From the NCBI RefSeq assembly GCF_019239235.1, contig NZ_JAAZTS010000001.1:310001-374000 (forward strand): a DNA stretch of 64,000 bases, given 5' to 3'. Source of the DNA: Caecibacteroides pullorum. GTDB taxonomy: Bacteria > Bacteroidota > Bacteroidia > Bacteroidales > Bacteroidaceae. Made by a program: the position numbers and the translations under genes. The notes under the pieces were generated by a model. It did not search any database, was not told the origin of the DNA, and saw only the letters and a program-made list of their open reading frames with translations. This document shows, in pieces, positions 16,272-24,732 of the stretch; position 1 is the stretch's first letter, and each line of letters opens with the position of its first letter.

Positions 16272-19200
16272 ATGAAAAAAAGCCTTATTTTCTTTTTGAT
16301 GCTTTGGAGCAGTATATTCATGTATGCCCAGCATCTCAGCATTACTGGTAAAGTCACAGACAAACTGGACGAGCCTATTATTGGTGCCAGTGTCCTTGTG
16401 AAAGGTACTTCCAACGGTGTAATTACCGATTTGAACGGTGTGTTCAACATGAAAAACGTACCTTCCGACGGGGTTCTGACCGTATCTTACATCGGTTATA
16501 AAGATGTAGAGGTCAAAATCAATCCTTCGCAGACGTCTTATGCCATTACATTGGAAGAAGACAACCAGATGCTCGACGAAGTGGTGGTCGTAGGTTTCGG
16601 TACTCAGAAAAAGGTGAATCTGACCGGTGCCGTAGCTTCGGTAGACAACAAGAAACTGGAATCCCGTCCTGTTACTTCGGTCGGACAAGCCTTGCAGGGT
16701 GTTGTTCCCGGTCTGAATGTCAGTATGCCTGATGCCGGTGGTAAGCTGGATGCCAATCCTTCTTTTAATATCCGTGGTACGGGTAACTTGGGTACAGGTT
16801 CTAGCGCTTCACCTCTTGTCTTGATTGACGGTGTGGCTGGTGACATCAACCAATTGAATCCGCAGGATATCGACAACATCTCTGTATTGATGGATGCCGC
16901 TTCGGCTGCTATCTACGGTTCGCGTGCTCCTTTCGGCGTGATTTTGGTAACTACCAAGAAAGGTAAGCAGGGCAAGACAAGCATTTCTTACTCTAACAAC
17001 TTGCGTTGGTCGCGTCCGACTAACATTCCCGACATGTTGGATGCCTATACTTTTGCCCAATATTTCAATCGTGCCATCGACAATCTTGGTAGCGGTGCGG
17101 CTCACTTCTTCTCGGATATTACGATGGAACGTATCCAGCAATTTATGCGTGGTGAAATTACGACTACGGCTGATCCTTCATTGAGTCAGAATGGAAACTG
17201 TTTTGCATTCAATACAAATTCGAATGATAACCAGAACTGGCCCCGTAACTTCATCGACAAGACCGCTTTCGGTCAGGAGCATAATTTGAGTCTGTCGGGT
17301 GGTAACGAGAGAGTACAATATTATGTATCAGGCGCTTTCTTTGATCAGGATGGTCAGATGAACTATGCCGATGATAACAAGAAGCGTTACAATGCCAGTG
17401 CTCGTATCAGTGCCGAGATTACCAAGTGGATGCGTTTGGAATTCAACAGTCGTTTCATCCGTGAAGACATTGGTATGCCTACTTTCTTGAAGCTGTATGG
17501 CGACCGTTTCTTTTCCGAAACGACCAAGTTGCATCCCAACATGCCGCTTTACGATAACAACGGACACTATACCCGTAACCCGAAGCTGATGCAGCTGACG
17601 TCGGGCGGTCGTTCCAATACACAGAACGATACGTACTTTACACAGGGAAGCCTGATTTTGACTCCGGTAAAGGGACTGACGATTCACGGCGATCTGGCCA
17701 TCCGTACCGGCAGCTACGAACATCTTTATAATGTGGCACGTGTCTATCTGTATGACAAGGATAACAATCCGGTACCCGAACAGTGGCTGGGTGGTGATGC
17801 CGACCTGGCTGCCGGCAAGACATGGGCTTACAGCGAACAGCAGCGCAGCTCAATGATCACTTCGTCGGCTTATGCTGACTACAGCCTCAATTTCCTGGAG
17901 AAACACAATCTGAAGGTAATGGTCGGTATGAACAGCGAAAGCTATCGGTATAACAACGTGTGGGCCAAGCGTTCGGACGTGATGAGCGACAGCAATCCTG
18001 ACGTCAATACCTCTACGGGAACGCAGAGCAACGGTGCCTATCGCGGCGAATGGTCTTCTTTGGGCTACTTCGGCCGTGTGAACTACGACTTTGACGGACG
18101 CTATCTGTTCGAGTTCAACATCCGTCGTGACGGTTCTTCCCGTTTCCGCGCCGACCAGCGTTGGGCTACTTTCCCCTCTGTATCGGTAGGTTGGAACATT
18201 GCCCGCGAATCCTTCTGGGAACCGCTGTCCGAGTGGGTCAACACGTTGAAGCCCCGCTTCTCTTATGGTAGCCTCGGTAACCAGAACACCAACTCCTATT
18301 ATCCTACGTATGCCATTCAGAATGTAACCGTAGGTAGCCCCGATGCCGGTGGCCGTTGGTTGCTTACCACTGACAGCAAATCGAATATCGCAGGTGCTCC
18401 CGGACTGGTAAGTTCGCTTCTGACTTGGGAGCGCGTTTATAGCTACAACTATGGTGTGGACTTCGGAGCCTTCAACAATCGCCTGAGCGGTTACTTCAAC
18501 TACTTCATCCGCGATACCAAGGACATGGTAGGTCCCGCACAGGAAATCTCTCCGATTGTAGGTGCATCGGCACCGAGCCGCAACAATACGTCTTTGCGTA
18601 CCAAAGGTTGGGAACTTCAGCTGAACTGGCAGGACCGCATCGGTGATTTCAACTACAATGTTGCCTTCAACCTTTCCGACTCGCGTACACATGTAACCGA
18701 ATATCCCAATGCCAGCAAGAGCCTGAGCACTTATTATGAAGGACAGGAACTGGGACAGATTTGGGGGTATGAATCTGTAGGTATGGCCAAGACCGATGAA
18801 GAAATGGCTGCGCATCTGGAAAAAGTGAACCAGAACACAATTCCGGGCATCAGTCTGGCACCTTCGGGCTGGAAAGCCGGTGACATGATGTATGCCGACC
18901 TGGATGGCGATGGTAAGATAACCAACGGTGAAAATACGGTAGATAATCCTGGTGACCGTAAGATAATAGGTAATAGCACACCACGTTATCGTTTCGGATT
19001 CAACATTGGTGCTGAATGGAAGGGATTTGATCTGAGTGTTTTCTTCCAGGGTGTTGCCAAACGTGATTATCTGTTGAGCGGCATGATATTCTGGGGTGTA
19101 AATGGCGATGCATGGTCTTCGACCGGATATGTAGAACATTGGGACTTCTTCCGTCCGGAAGGCGACCCCTTGGGTGCCAATACAGACGCTTATTATCCGC

Positions 19201-19478
19201 GTCCTCTCTGGACCTCCAATCAGAACCGTCAGAGTCAGTCACAATTCCTGCAGAATGCAGCTTACATTCGTCTGAAAAATTTGCAGATTGGTTATACATT
19301 GCCGAAAGCATGGACACGTAAGGCTGGTTTGGAACGCGTCAGAGTATTCTTCTCGGGCGACAATCTGTGGACCGGTACTGCCATCAACAAGAATTTCGAT
19401 CCCGAAGCCTTGTATCAGAACGGTATGACTTATCCGTTAAGCCGTACGCTCTCTTGTGGTATTAATGTAACATTGTAA
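16272..19478 (+). CDS. SusC-like TonB-dependent outer-membrane transporter, locus 1
   Basis: Imports oligosaccharides across the outer membrane with its SusD lid. The 1,068 residues show a signal peptide, a carboxypeptidase-regulatory-like domain (ITGKVTDKLDEPIIGASVLV), a TonB-box-like LDEVVVVGFGTQKK near residue 100, a plug with LVLIDGVAGDINQLNPQDI and AAIYGSRAPFGVI, and a long 22-strand-type barrel ending GINVTL. There is no N-terminal STN domain, so it probably does not signal to an anti-sigma factor, in line with control by the divergent hybrid regulator. It is the first gene of a SusC-SusD-fucosidase-sulfatase operon. Confidence 0.95.
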   Translation: MKKSLIFFLMLWSSIFMYAQHLSITGKVTDKLDEPIIGASVLVKGTSNGVITDLNGVFNMKNVPSDGVLTVSYIGYKDVEVKINPSQTSYAITLEEDNQMLDEVVVVGFGTQKKVNLTGAVASVDNKKLESRPVTSVGQALQGVVPGLNVSMPDAGGKLDANPSFNIRGTGNLGTGSSASPLVLIDGVAGDINQLNPQDIDNISVLMDAASAAIYGSRAPFGVILVTTKKGKQGKTSISYSNNLRWSRPTNIPDMLDAYTFAQYFNRAIDNLGSGAAHFFSDITMERIQQFMRGEITTTADPSLSQNGNCFAFNTNSNDNQNWPRNFIDKTAFGQEHNLSLSGGNERVQYYVSGAFFDQDGQMNYADDNKKRYNASARISAEITKWMRLEFNSRFIREDIGMPTFLKLYGDRFFSETTKLHPNMPLYDNNGHYTRNPKLMQLTSGGRSNTQNDTYFTQGSLILTPVKGLTIHGDLAIRTGSYEHLYNVARVYLYDKDNNPVPEQWLGGDADLAAGKTWAYSEQQRSSMITSSAYADYSLNFLEKHNLKVMVGMNSESYRYNNVWAKRSDVMSDSNPDVNTSTGTQSNGAYRGEWSSLGYFGRVNYDFDGRYLFEFNIRRDGSSRFRADQRWATFPSVSVGWNIARESFWEPLSEWVNTLKPRFSYGSLGNQNTNSYYPTYAIQNVTVGSPDAGGRWLLTTDSKSNIAGAPGLVSSLLTWERVYSYNYGVDFGAFNNRLSGYFNYFIRDTKDMVGPAQEISPIVGASAPSRNNTSLRTKGWELQLNWQDRIGDFNYNVAFNLSDSRTHVTEYPNASKSLSTYYEGQELGQIWGYESVGMAKTDEEMAAHLEKVNQNTIPGISLAPSGWKAGDMMYADLDGDGKITNGENTVDNPGDRKIIGNSTPRYRFGFNIGAEWKGFDLSVFFQGVAKRDYLLSGMIFWGVNGDAWSSTGYVEHWDFFRPEGDPLGANTDAYYPRPLWTSNQNRQSQSQFLQNAAYIRLKNLQIGYTLPKAWTRKAGLERVRVFFSGDNLWTGTAINKNFDPEALYQNGMTYPLSRTLSCGINVTL

Positions 19479-19499
19479 CCTATAAAAGCATTTACGATT

Positions 19500-21443
19500 A
19501 TGAAATTGAAATATATATTCTTGTTTTCTGCAGCCTTGCTGATGGGTACTTCCTGTGCAGACTTTTTGGATAAAACCCCTATTTCGGACAATGTGGACGG
19601 TAACTTCTTCACGGCCGAAAATCAGCTGGAGCCTTATTGTAATAACATGTACGGCTTGCTGCCCGACCACGGTACGGGTACAGGTACCTTCGGATATTTT
19701 ACGACGGACAACAACAGTGACGACATGACAGCTGTCAGCCAAGTGGACAACTTCCTGCCGCAGCGCGTTCAGGTACCGTCCAGCGGTAGCTATGGCAGTT
19801 TCAGTACCATCCGCACTTGCAATCTTTTCCTGCAGCGCACTGCCGAGAATCTTGAGAACGGTACACTGAGCAATGATGGCAATGTGAATCACTACATCGG
19901 CGAGATGTATTTCTTCCGTGCTTATGTTTACTTCAGCTTGCTGAAGACTTACGGCGACTTCCCCATTGTGACCGAGGTCTTGACCGACGGTGACTACGCT
20001 GCCAACGTGGAGGCCAACAAGCGTAAGCCCCGTAATGAGGTAGCCCGTTTCATCTTGTCAGATTTGGATAAAGCCATTGAGCGTCTGTTCCCCAAGTCAA
20101 ACAGCTTTACGGCCCATCGTCTGAACCGTGAATGCGCCTTGCTGTTCAAGTCGCGTGTGGCTTTGTACGAAGCTACGTGGGAGAAGTACCATGCAGGTAC
20201 GGCACGTGTTCCGGGCGGACCGGGATGGCCAGGAGATGCTGCCTCTTTTAATACCGACATGACTGCAGAATTGAATTTCTTTTTGGACCAGGCCATTGAG
20301 TCTGCCAAATTGGTGGGTGATGCATCTGCTTTGATGGATGATTATGCTGGCCTGTATAACCAGACTGACCTTTCAAACCAACGTGATGAAGTATTGTTGT
20401 GGCGTATGTACAGCGAGGAGGCCAAGGTGCAGAATCAGGTGGTGGGTGCCACTCATGGTTATGGTGCCATTGATACGGAAGAAGGTACATTTATTTTTGT
20501 TCATGGAGATGGTACTGGCTTTACTCGTTCTCTAATCGATAGCTATCTGATGACTGATGGTTTGCCCATCTATGCTTCTCCCAATTATCAGGGTGACAAG
20601 AGTTTGGTGAGTACGATGACCAATCGTGATTTACGTCTGGTAACTTCTGTTGGAAAGCCCGGTGACAAGATTATGACTATCAACGGTAAGGATATCATGT
20701 TCCAACTTCCTGGATTGACATCAGCAGCTGGTGGTATTCGTGTAACCAGTACTGGTTACATTCCTCGCAAAGGTTGGATAGACAATGATGTGATTTACAA
20801 TAGTGCTTATCCTTTGGCCTTGCCTATTTTCCGTGCAGCTGAGGCTTATCTGAACTATATCGAGGCCTACTACCTGCGTCATGGCAATCTGGACGACACG
20901 TGCGACAAGTATTGGAAAGCTTTGCGTCGTCGTGCCGGTGTGGATACTGACTACAAGAAGACAATTGCTGCCACTGATTTGACTAAGGAAATCGACTTGG
21001 CACGCTATTCCGGTACTCAGCTTGTAGATGCTACGCTCTACAACATCCGTCGTGAGCGTCGCAGCGAGTTCATTGCTGAAGGTATGCGTAAGGCAGATTT
21101 GTACCGTTGGCGTGCTCTGGACATGATGCAGAACTATTGGGTGGAAGGTATGAACTATTGGGATGAATTCCATACCGAGTTTGAAGCAGCATGTACGGCT
21201 TGTAAGCAGACATATACGGCACCCAATGATGCCTCTGTCAGCAAGTATTTGCGTCCGCAGGGCAAGAATGATTATGTAATTGAGAACAATGGTTATTGTT
21301 TCGAAGAGGCCAATTATTTGTCTCCGATTTCCTACGATGTATTCCGTATGTCAACTCCTGAAGAAGGTGGTGATGTCTCTACTTCTGTAGTATATCAGAA
21401 CCCAGGATGGCCTGTTGAAGCCGGTGCTTATGCCCTTCAGTAA
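19500..21443 (+). CDS. SusD-like surface glycan-binding lipoprotein, locus 1
   Basis: The RagB/SusD partner that caps the SusC barrel and binds the glycan. 647 residues, starting with a lipoprotein signal whose Cys is in GTSCADFLDKTP (Cys19). TPR-type helices are visible (YFFRAYVYFSLLKTYGDFPIV, then NRECALLFKSRVALYEATWEKY). The C-terminal half carries RRERRSEFIAEGMRKADLYRW, typical of the family. It lies 21 bases after susC. A strong hairpin follows its stop, so the downstream enzymes may be made in lower amounts. Confidence 0.95.
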   Translation: MKLKYIFLFSAALLMGTSCADFLDKTPISDNVDGNFFTAENQLEPYCNNMYGLLPDHGTGTGTFGYFTTDNNSDDMTAVSQVDNFLPQRVQVPSSGSYGSFSTIRTCNLFLQRTAENLENGTLSNDGNVNHYIGEMYFFRAYVYFSLLKTYGDFPIVTEVLTDGDYAANVEANKRKPRNEVARFILSDLDKAIERLFPKSNSFTAHRLNRECALLFKSRVALYEATWEKYHAGTARVPGGPGWPGDAASFNTDMTAELNFFLDQAIESAKLVGDASALMDDYAGLYNQTDLSNQRDEVLLWRMYSEEAKVQNQVVGATHGYGAIDTEEGTFIFVHGDGTGFTRSLIDSYLMTDGLPIYASPNYQGDKSLVSTMTNRDLRLVTSVGKPGDKIMTINGKDIMFQLPGLTSAAGGIRVTSTGYIPRKGWIDNDVIYNSAYPLALPIFRAAEAYLNYIEAYYLRHGNLDDTCDKYWKALRRRAGVDTDYKKTIAATDLTKEIDLARYSGTQLVDATLYNIRRERRSEFIAEGMRKADLYRWRALDMMQNYWVEGMNYWDEFHTEFEAACTACKQTYTAPNDASVSKYLRPQGKNDYVIENNGYCFEEANYLSPISYDVFRMSTPEEGGDVSTSVVYQNPGWPVEAGAYALQ

Positions 21444-21475
21444 GATTCGAGTTTTTCTTATTTGAATAATAAGTT

Positions 21476-21527
21476 AGGTGTGCCAGAGATTACACATATT
21501 TTCTTATCTTTGGCACACCTTTTTTAT
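21476..21527 (+). terminator. Terminator/attenuator between susD and the fucosidase gene
   Basis: AGGTGTGCCAGAGAT (21476-21490) pairs with ATCTTTGGCACACCT (21506-21520), one G-U pair, followed by TTTTTA. It lies inside the locus 1 gene run, so partial read-through is expected. Confidence 0.8.
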
Positions 21528-21552
21528 TTGAGTTACATTAAAATTAATAAGT

Positions 21553-22947
21553 ATGATGAAAAGATTTTTATTCGGATTGTTGTGTCTGGCAAGTACACTT
21601 TCTGTATGTTCACAGGAGCAAGGTCCTGTGCCTGCCCCCCATCAGCTGAAGTGGCACGAGGCAGAGATGGGTGTTGTATTCCACTATGACCTGCATGTGT
21701 TTGATGGCCAGATATATGGACAGGGAAACAACCGCATCAATCCGGTGGAGGATTATAATATCTTCAACCCCACGCAGCTCGACACGGACCAGTGGATACA
21801 GGCGGCCAAGGCGGCCGGAGCGAAGTTTGCCGTGCTTACCGCTACGCATGAAACGGGCTTCGGCTTGTGGCAGAGCGACGTGAATCCCTATTGCCTGAAG
21901 GCGGTGAAATGGCGCGACGGCAAGGGCGACATTGTACGCGACTTTGTAAATTCCTGCCGCAAGTATGGCATCCAGCCGGGTATCTATATCGGCATCCGCT
22001 GGAACTCTCTGTTGGGCATTCACAACTTCAAGGCCGAGGGCGACGGTGAGTTTGCACGCAACCGCCAGGCTTGGTACAAGCGCCTGTGCGAGAAGATGGT
22101 GACGGAACTTTGTACCCGCTACGGCGACCTGTTCATGATTTGGTTTGACGGCGGTGCCGACGATCCGAAGGGACTGGGACCTGATGTGGAACCCATCGTG
22201 ACCAAATATCAGCCGGAATGTCTGTTCTACCATAACGTGAACCGCGCGGACTTCCGCTGGGGAGGGTCGGAGAGCGGTACGGTAGGCTATCCCTGCTGGT
22301 CGAGCTTCCCTTATCCCTACAGTCACAGCAATGCGAACGAGGGAGTGAGGAACCACAACGAACTGCTGGCCCACGGCGATGCTGACGGTCGCTACTGGGT
22401 GCCCGCTATGGCCGACACGCCTCTGCGCGGATACAACGGCCGCCACGAATGGTTCTGGGAACCGGGCGACGACGACAAGGCCGTCTATCCGCTGGAGAAC
22501 CTGATGGACATGTACGAGAAGTCGGTGGGACGCAATGCTACGCTGATTGTAGGCCTGACGCCCAACCCGGACGGAGTGATACCTGAGGGTGACGTGAAGC
22601 GCCTGAAGGAATGGGGTGACGAGATTGCCCGCCGTTTCGGCACGCCGCTGGCACAGACTTCCGGAAAGGCGAAGAAACTGTCGCTGGACCTGAAAGGCAA
22701 ACAGAAGGGCAACTATTATATCCTGCAGGAGGACATTACGCTGGGCGAACGCATTCGTGCCTATCGGGTGGAAGCCCGCACAGGCGGGAAGTGGGTCACT
22801 GTGGCCAAGGGAACTTCGGTGGGACACAAGCGCATCGAACGCTTCGACCCCGTAGAGGCAACAGCTTTCCGTGTAGTTGTGGAGCAATGCACAGACACTC
22901 CGCAGATACGAAACTTCAGTGTTTGTTATGCGGAACAGTTGCCCTGA
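21553..22947 (+). CDS. GH29 alpha-L-fucosidase, exported
   Basis: Removes terminal alpha-L-fucose from glycans. 464 residues with a signal peptide ending near SVCSQ. GH29 signatures are visible: WHEAEMGVVFHYDLHVF at the start of the barrel, LTATHETGFGLWQSD (His99), and MIWFDGGADDP with the likely nucleophile Asp199. A C-terminal beta domain follows (from about 370), including IERFDPVEATAFRVVV. No segment is missing. It comes after SusC/SusD and before a sulfatase in one operon, which points to a fucosylated, probably sulfated substrate. Linkage specificity cannot be read from sequence. Met2 at 21556 is an equally good start. Confidence 0.92.
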   Translation: MMKRFLFGLLCLASTLSVCSQEQGPVPAPHQLKWHEAEMGVVFHYDLHVFDGQIYGQGNNRINPVEDYNIFNPTQLDTDQWIQAAKAAGAKFAVLTATHETGFGLWQSDVNPYCLKAVKWRDGKGDIVRDFVNSCRKYGIQPGIYIGIRWNSLLGIHNFKAEGDGEFARNRQAWYKRLCEKMVTELCTRYGDLFMIWFDGGADDPKGLGPDVEPIVTKYQPECLFYHNVNRADFRWGGSESGTVGYPCWSSFPYPYSHSNANEGVRNHNELLAHGDADGRYWVPAMADTPLRGYNGRHEWFWEPGDDDKAVYPLENLMDMYEKSVGRNATLIVGLTPNPDGVIPEGDVKRLKEWGDEIARRFGTPLAQTSGKAKKLSLDLKGKQKGNYYILQEDITLGERIRAYRVEARTGGKWVTVAKGTSVGHKRIERFDPVEATAFRVVVEQCTDTPQIRNFSVCYAEQLP

Positions 22948-22995
22948 CTTTAACTTTCATATTCTACTAACCCCATTATCTAAACTCTCTGATTT

Positions 22996-24555
22996 ATGAA
23001 TAAATATTTGTTTACCGCATTGTTTCTGACGCCATTGGTACCCATGACCGACGGGTGGGGAGCGACGAAGAAGCAACCCTCTGCCGAGGAGCAGAAACGC
23101 CCGAACATCATCCTGTTCATGGTGGACGACATGGGATGGCAGGATACCTCGCTGCCTTTTTGGACACAGAAGACTCCTTACAACGAGGCCTACGAGACAC
23201 CTAATATGGAACGGCTGGCCAAGCAGGGCATGATGTTCACCCAGGCGTATGCCTGCAACATCAGTTCGGCCACCCGGTGCAGCCTCATTACGGGAGCCAA
23301 CAACGCCCGCCATCGGGTGACCAACTGGACGCTGGAGCGCGACAAGCAGACCGACCGCCAGAGCGCGACGGTAGAGCTGCCCGACTGGAACTATAATGGT
23401 GTCAGTCAGGTAGAGGGTACGAACAATACCTATGTGGGCACTTCGTTCGTCGAACTGCTCCGCCAGAGCGGGTATCACACCATCCATTGTGGCAAGGCCC
23501 ATTGGGGCTCCATCGACACGCCGGGCGAGAATCCTACCCACTGGGGATTTGAGGTGAATATCGCCGGTCATGCGGCCGGCGGACTGGCCACTTATCTGAG
23601 CGAACAGAACTACGGCCACACGCGCGACGGCAAGGCTTATTCGCTGATGTCCATTCCCGGACTGGAAAATTACTGGGGTACGGGTATCTTTGCTACCGAA
23701 GCCCTGACGCGTGAGGCTATCAAAGCGCTGGACAAGGCTAAGAAGTACAACCAGCCTTTCTACTTGTATATGGCTCATTATGCCATCCATGTGCCTATCG
23801 ACAAGGACATGCGCTTTTTTCCGAAGTATGTGCGCAAGGGGCTGAGCGACAAGGAGGCTGCCTATGCCTCGCTCATCGAGGGTATGGACAAGAGTCTGGG
23901 CGACTTGATGGACTGGTTGGAAAAGAACGGTGAGGCCGACAACACCATCGTCATCTTCATGAGCGACAACGGCGGACTGGCTGCCGAGCCCGAGTGGCGC
24001 GACGGCGAAGTGCATACGCAGAATGCGCCTCTGCGCAGCGGCAAGGGTTCACTCTACGAGGGCGGCATCCGCGAGCCGATGATTGTGAGCTGGCCGGGCG
24101 TAGTGAACCCCGACACGCGTTGCGACAAGTATCTGATGATTGAGGACTTCTATCCGACGCTGCTCGAGATGGCCGGTGTGAAGGACTACAAGACGGTGGC
24201 TCCGCTGGACGGCGTCAGCTTCATGCCGTTGCTGAAAGGTACGGGCGACCCCTCGAAAGGCCGTGCGCTGGTGTGGAACTTCCCCAACATCTGGGGCAAT
24301 GACGGACCGGGCATCAACCTCGACTGTGCCATCCGCAAGGATGAGTGGAAGCTGGTATATTACTACGAGACCGGCAAGAAGGAGTTGTTCAACATTCCCG
24401 AAGACATCGGCGAGAAGCACGACGTGGCAGCCGAACATCCCGATATCGTGCGCCGCCTGTCCAAGGAACTGGGACAGTATCTGCGCAAGGTCGATGCCCA
24501 GCGTCCCAAGTTCAAGAGTACGGGCAAGCCTTGTCCCTGGCCGGATGAAGTATAG
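22996..24555 (+). CDS. Exported sulfatase, serine-type
   Basis: Family S1 sulfatase of 519 residues that removes sulfate esters from glycans. After a signal peptide comes the metal-binding start RPNIILFMVDDMGW. The active-site signature reads SSATRCSLITG with Ser90 in the place that becomes formylglycine, so this is the serine type that needs an anaerobic sulfatase-maturating enzyme; one is encoded at 54489-55727. Further motifs are GKAHWGS, FMSDNGG and the Arg/Lys-rich GSLYEGGIREP. It is the last gene of locus 1 and ends before a two-way terminator region. The preferred sulfate position is not predictable here. Confidence 0.93.
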   Translation: MNKYLFTALFLTPLVPMTDGWGATKKQPSAEEQKRPNIILFMVDDMGWQDTSLPFWTQKTPYNEAYETPNMERLAKQGMMFTQAYACNISSATRCSLITGANNARHRVTNWTLERDKQTDRQSATVELPDWNYNGVSQVEGTNNTYVGTSFVELLRQSGYHTIHCGKAHWGSIDTPGENPTHWGFEVNIAGHAAGGLATYLSEQNYGHTRDGKAYSLMSIPGLENYWGTGIFATEALTREAIKALDKAKKYNQPFYLYMAHYAIHVPIDKDMRFFPKYVRKGLSDKEAAYASLIEGMDKSLGDLMDWLEKNGEADNTIVIFMSDNGGLAAEPEWRDGEVHTQNAPLRSGKGSLYEGGIREPMIVSWPGVVNPDTRCDKYLMIEDFYPTLLEMAGVKDYKTVAPLDGVSFMPLLKGTGDPSKGRALVWNFPNIWGNDGPGINLDCAIRKDEWKLVYYYETGKKELFNIPEDIGEKHDVAAEHPDIVRRLSKELGQYLRKVDAQRPKFKSTGKPCPWPDEV

Positions 24556-24566
24556 TTGGAGCATTA

Positions 24567-24610
24567 TTTTTCTCTGACTGGGAAAAATTTTTTCTCCAGT
24601 CAGAGAAAAA
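24567..24610. terminator. Hairpin terminator between the two loci
   Basis: TTTTTCTCTGACTGG (24567-24581) pairs perfectly with CCAGTCAGAGAAAAA (24596-24610). The convergent layout lets it serve both strands. Confidence 0.8.
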
Positions 24611-24648
24611 TCGGGAGTTTATAAGATATCTTCTTGAATATATCTTAT

Positions 24649-24717
24649 AAAAGAAGTCTGCCAATCTGTCTATCTGATAGTCTTTTACTTATCGCGACAG
24701 GTTGGCAGACTTCTTTT
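24649..24717. terminator. Second hairpin terminator between the two loci
   Basis: A 22-base arm (24649-24670, starting AAAAGAAGTCTGCC) pairs with 24696-24717 (ending GGCAGACTTCTTTT) with a single G-U pair and a 25-base loop. T-runs lie on both strands. It ends 15 bases before the M60 stop. Confidence 0.8.
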
Positions 24718-24732
24718 GTTATTGTTGAAGAC

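Noticed and set aside
17850..19139. 429-codon open frame opposite susC
   Set aside because: No signal peptide or domain; it mirrors the codon pattern of the transporter gene.
21610..22887. 425-codon open frame opposite the fucosidase
   Set aside because: Antisense shadow; the GH29 motifs on the plus strand are intact.
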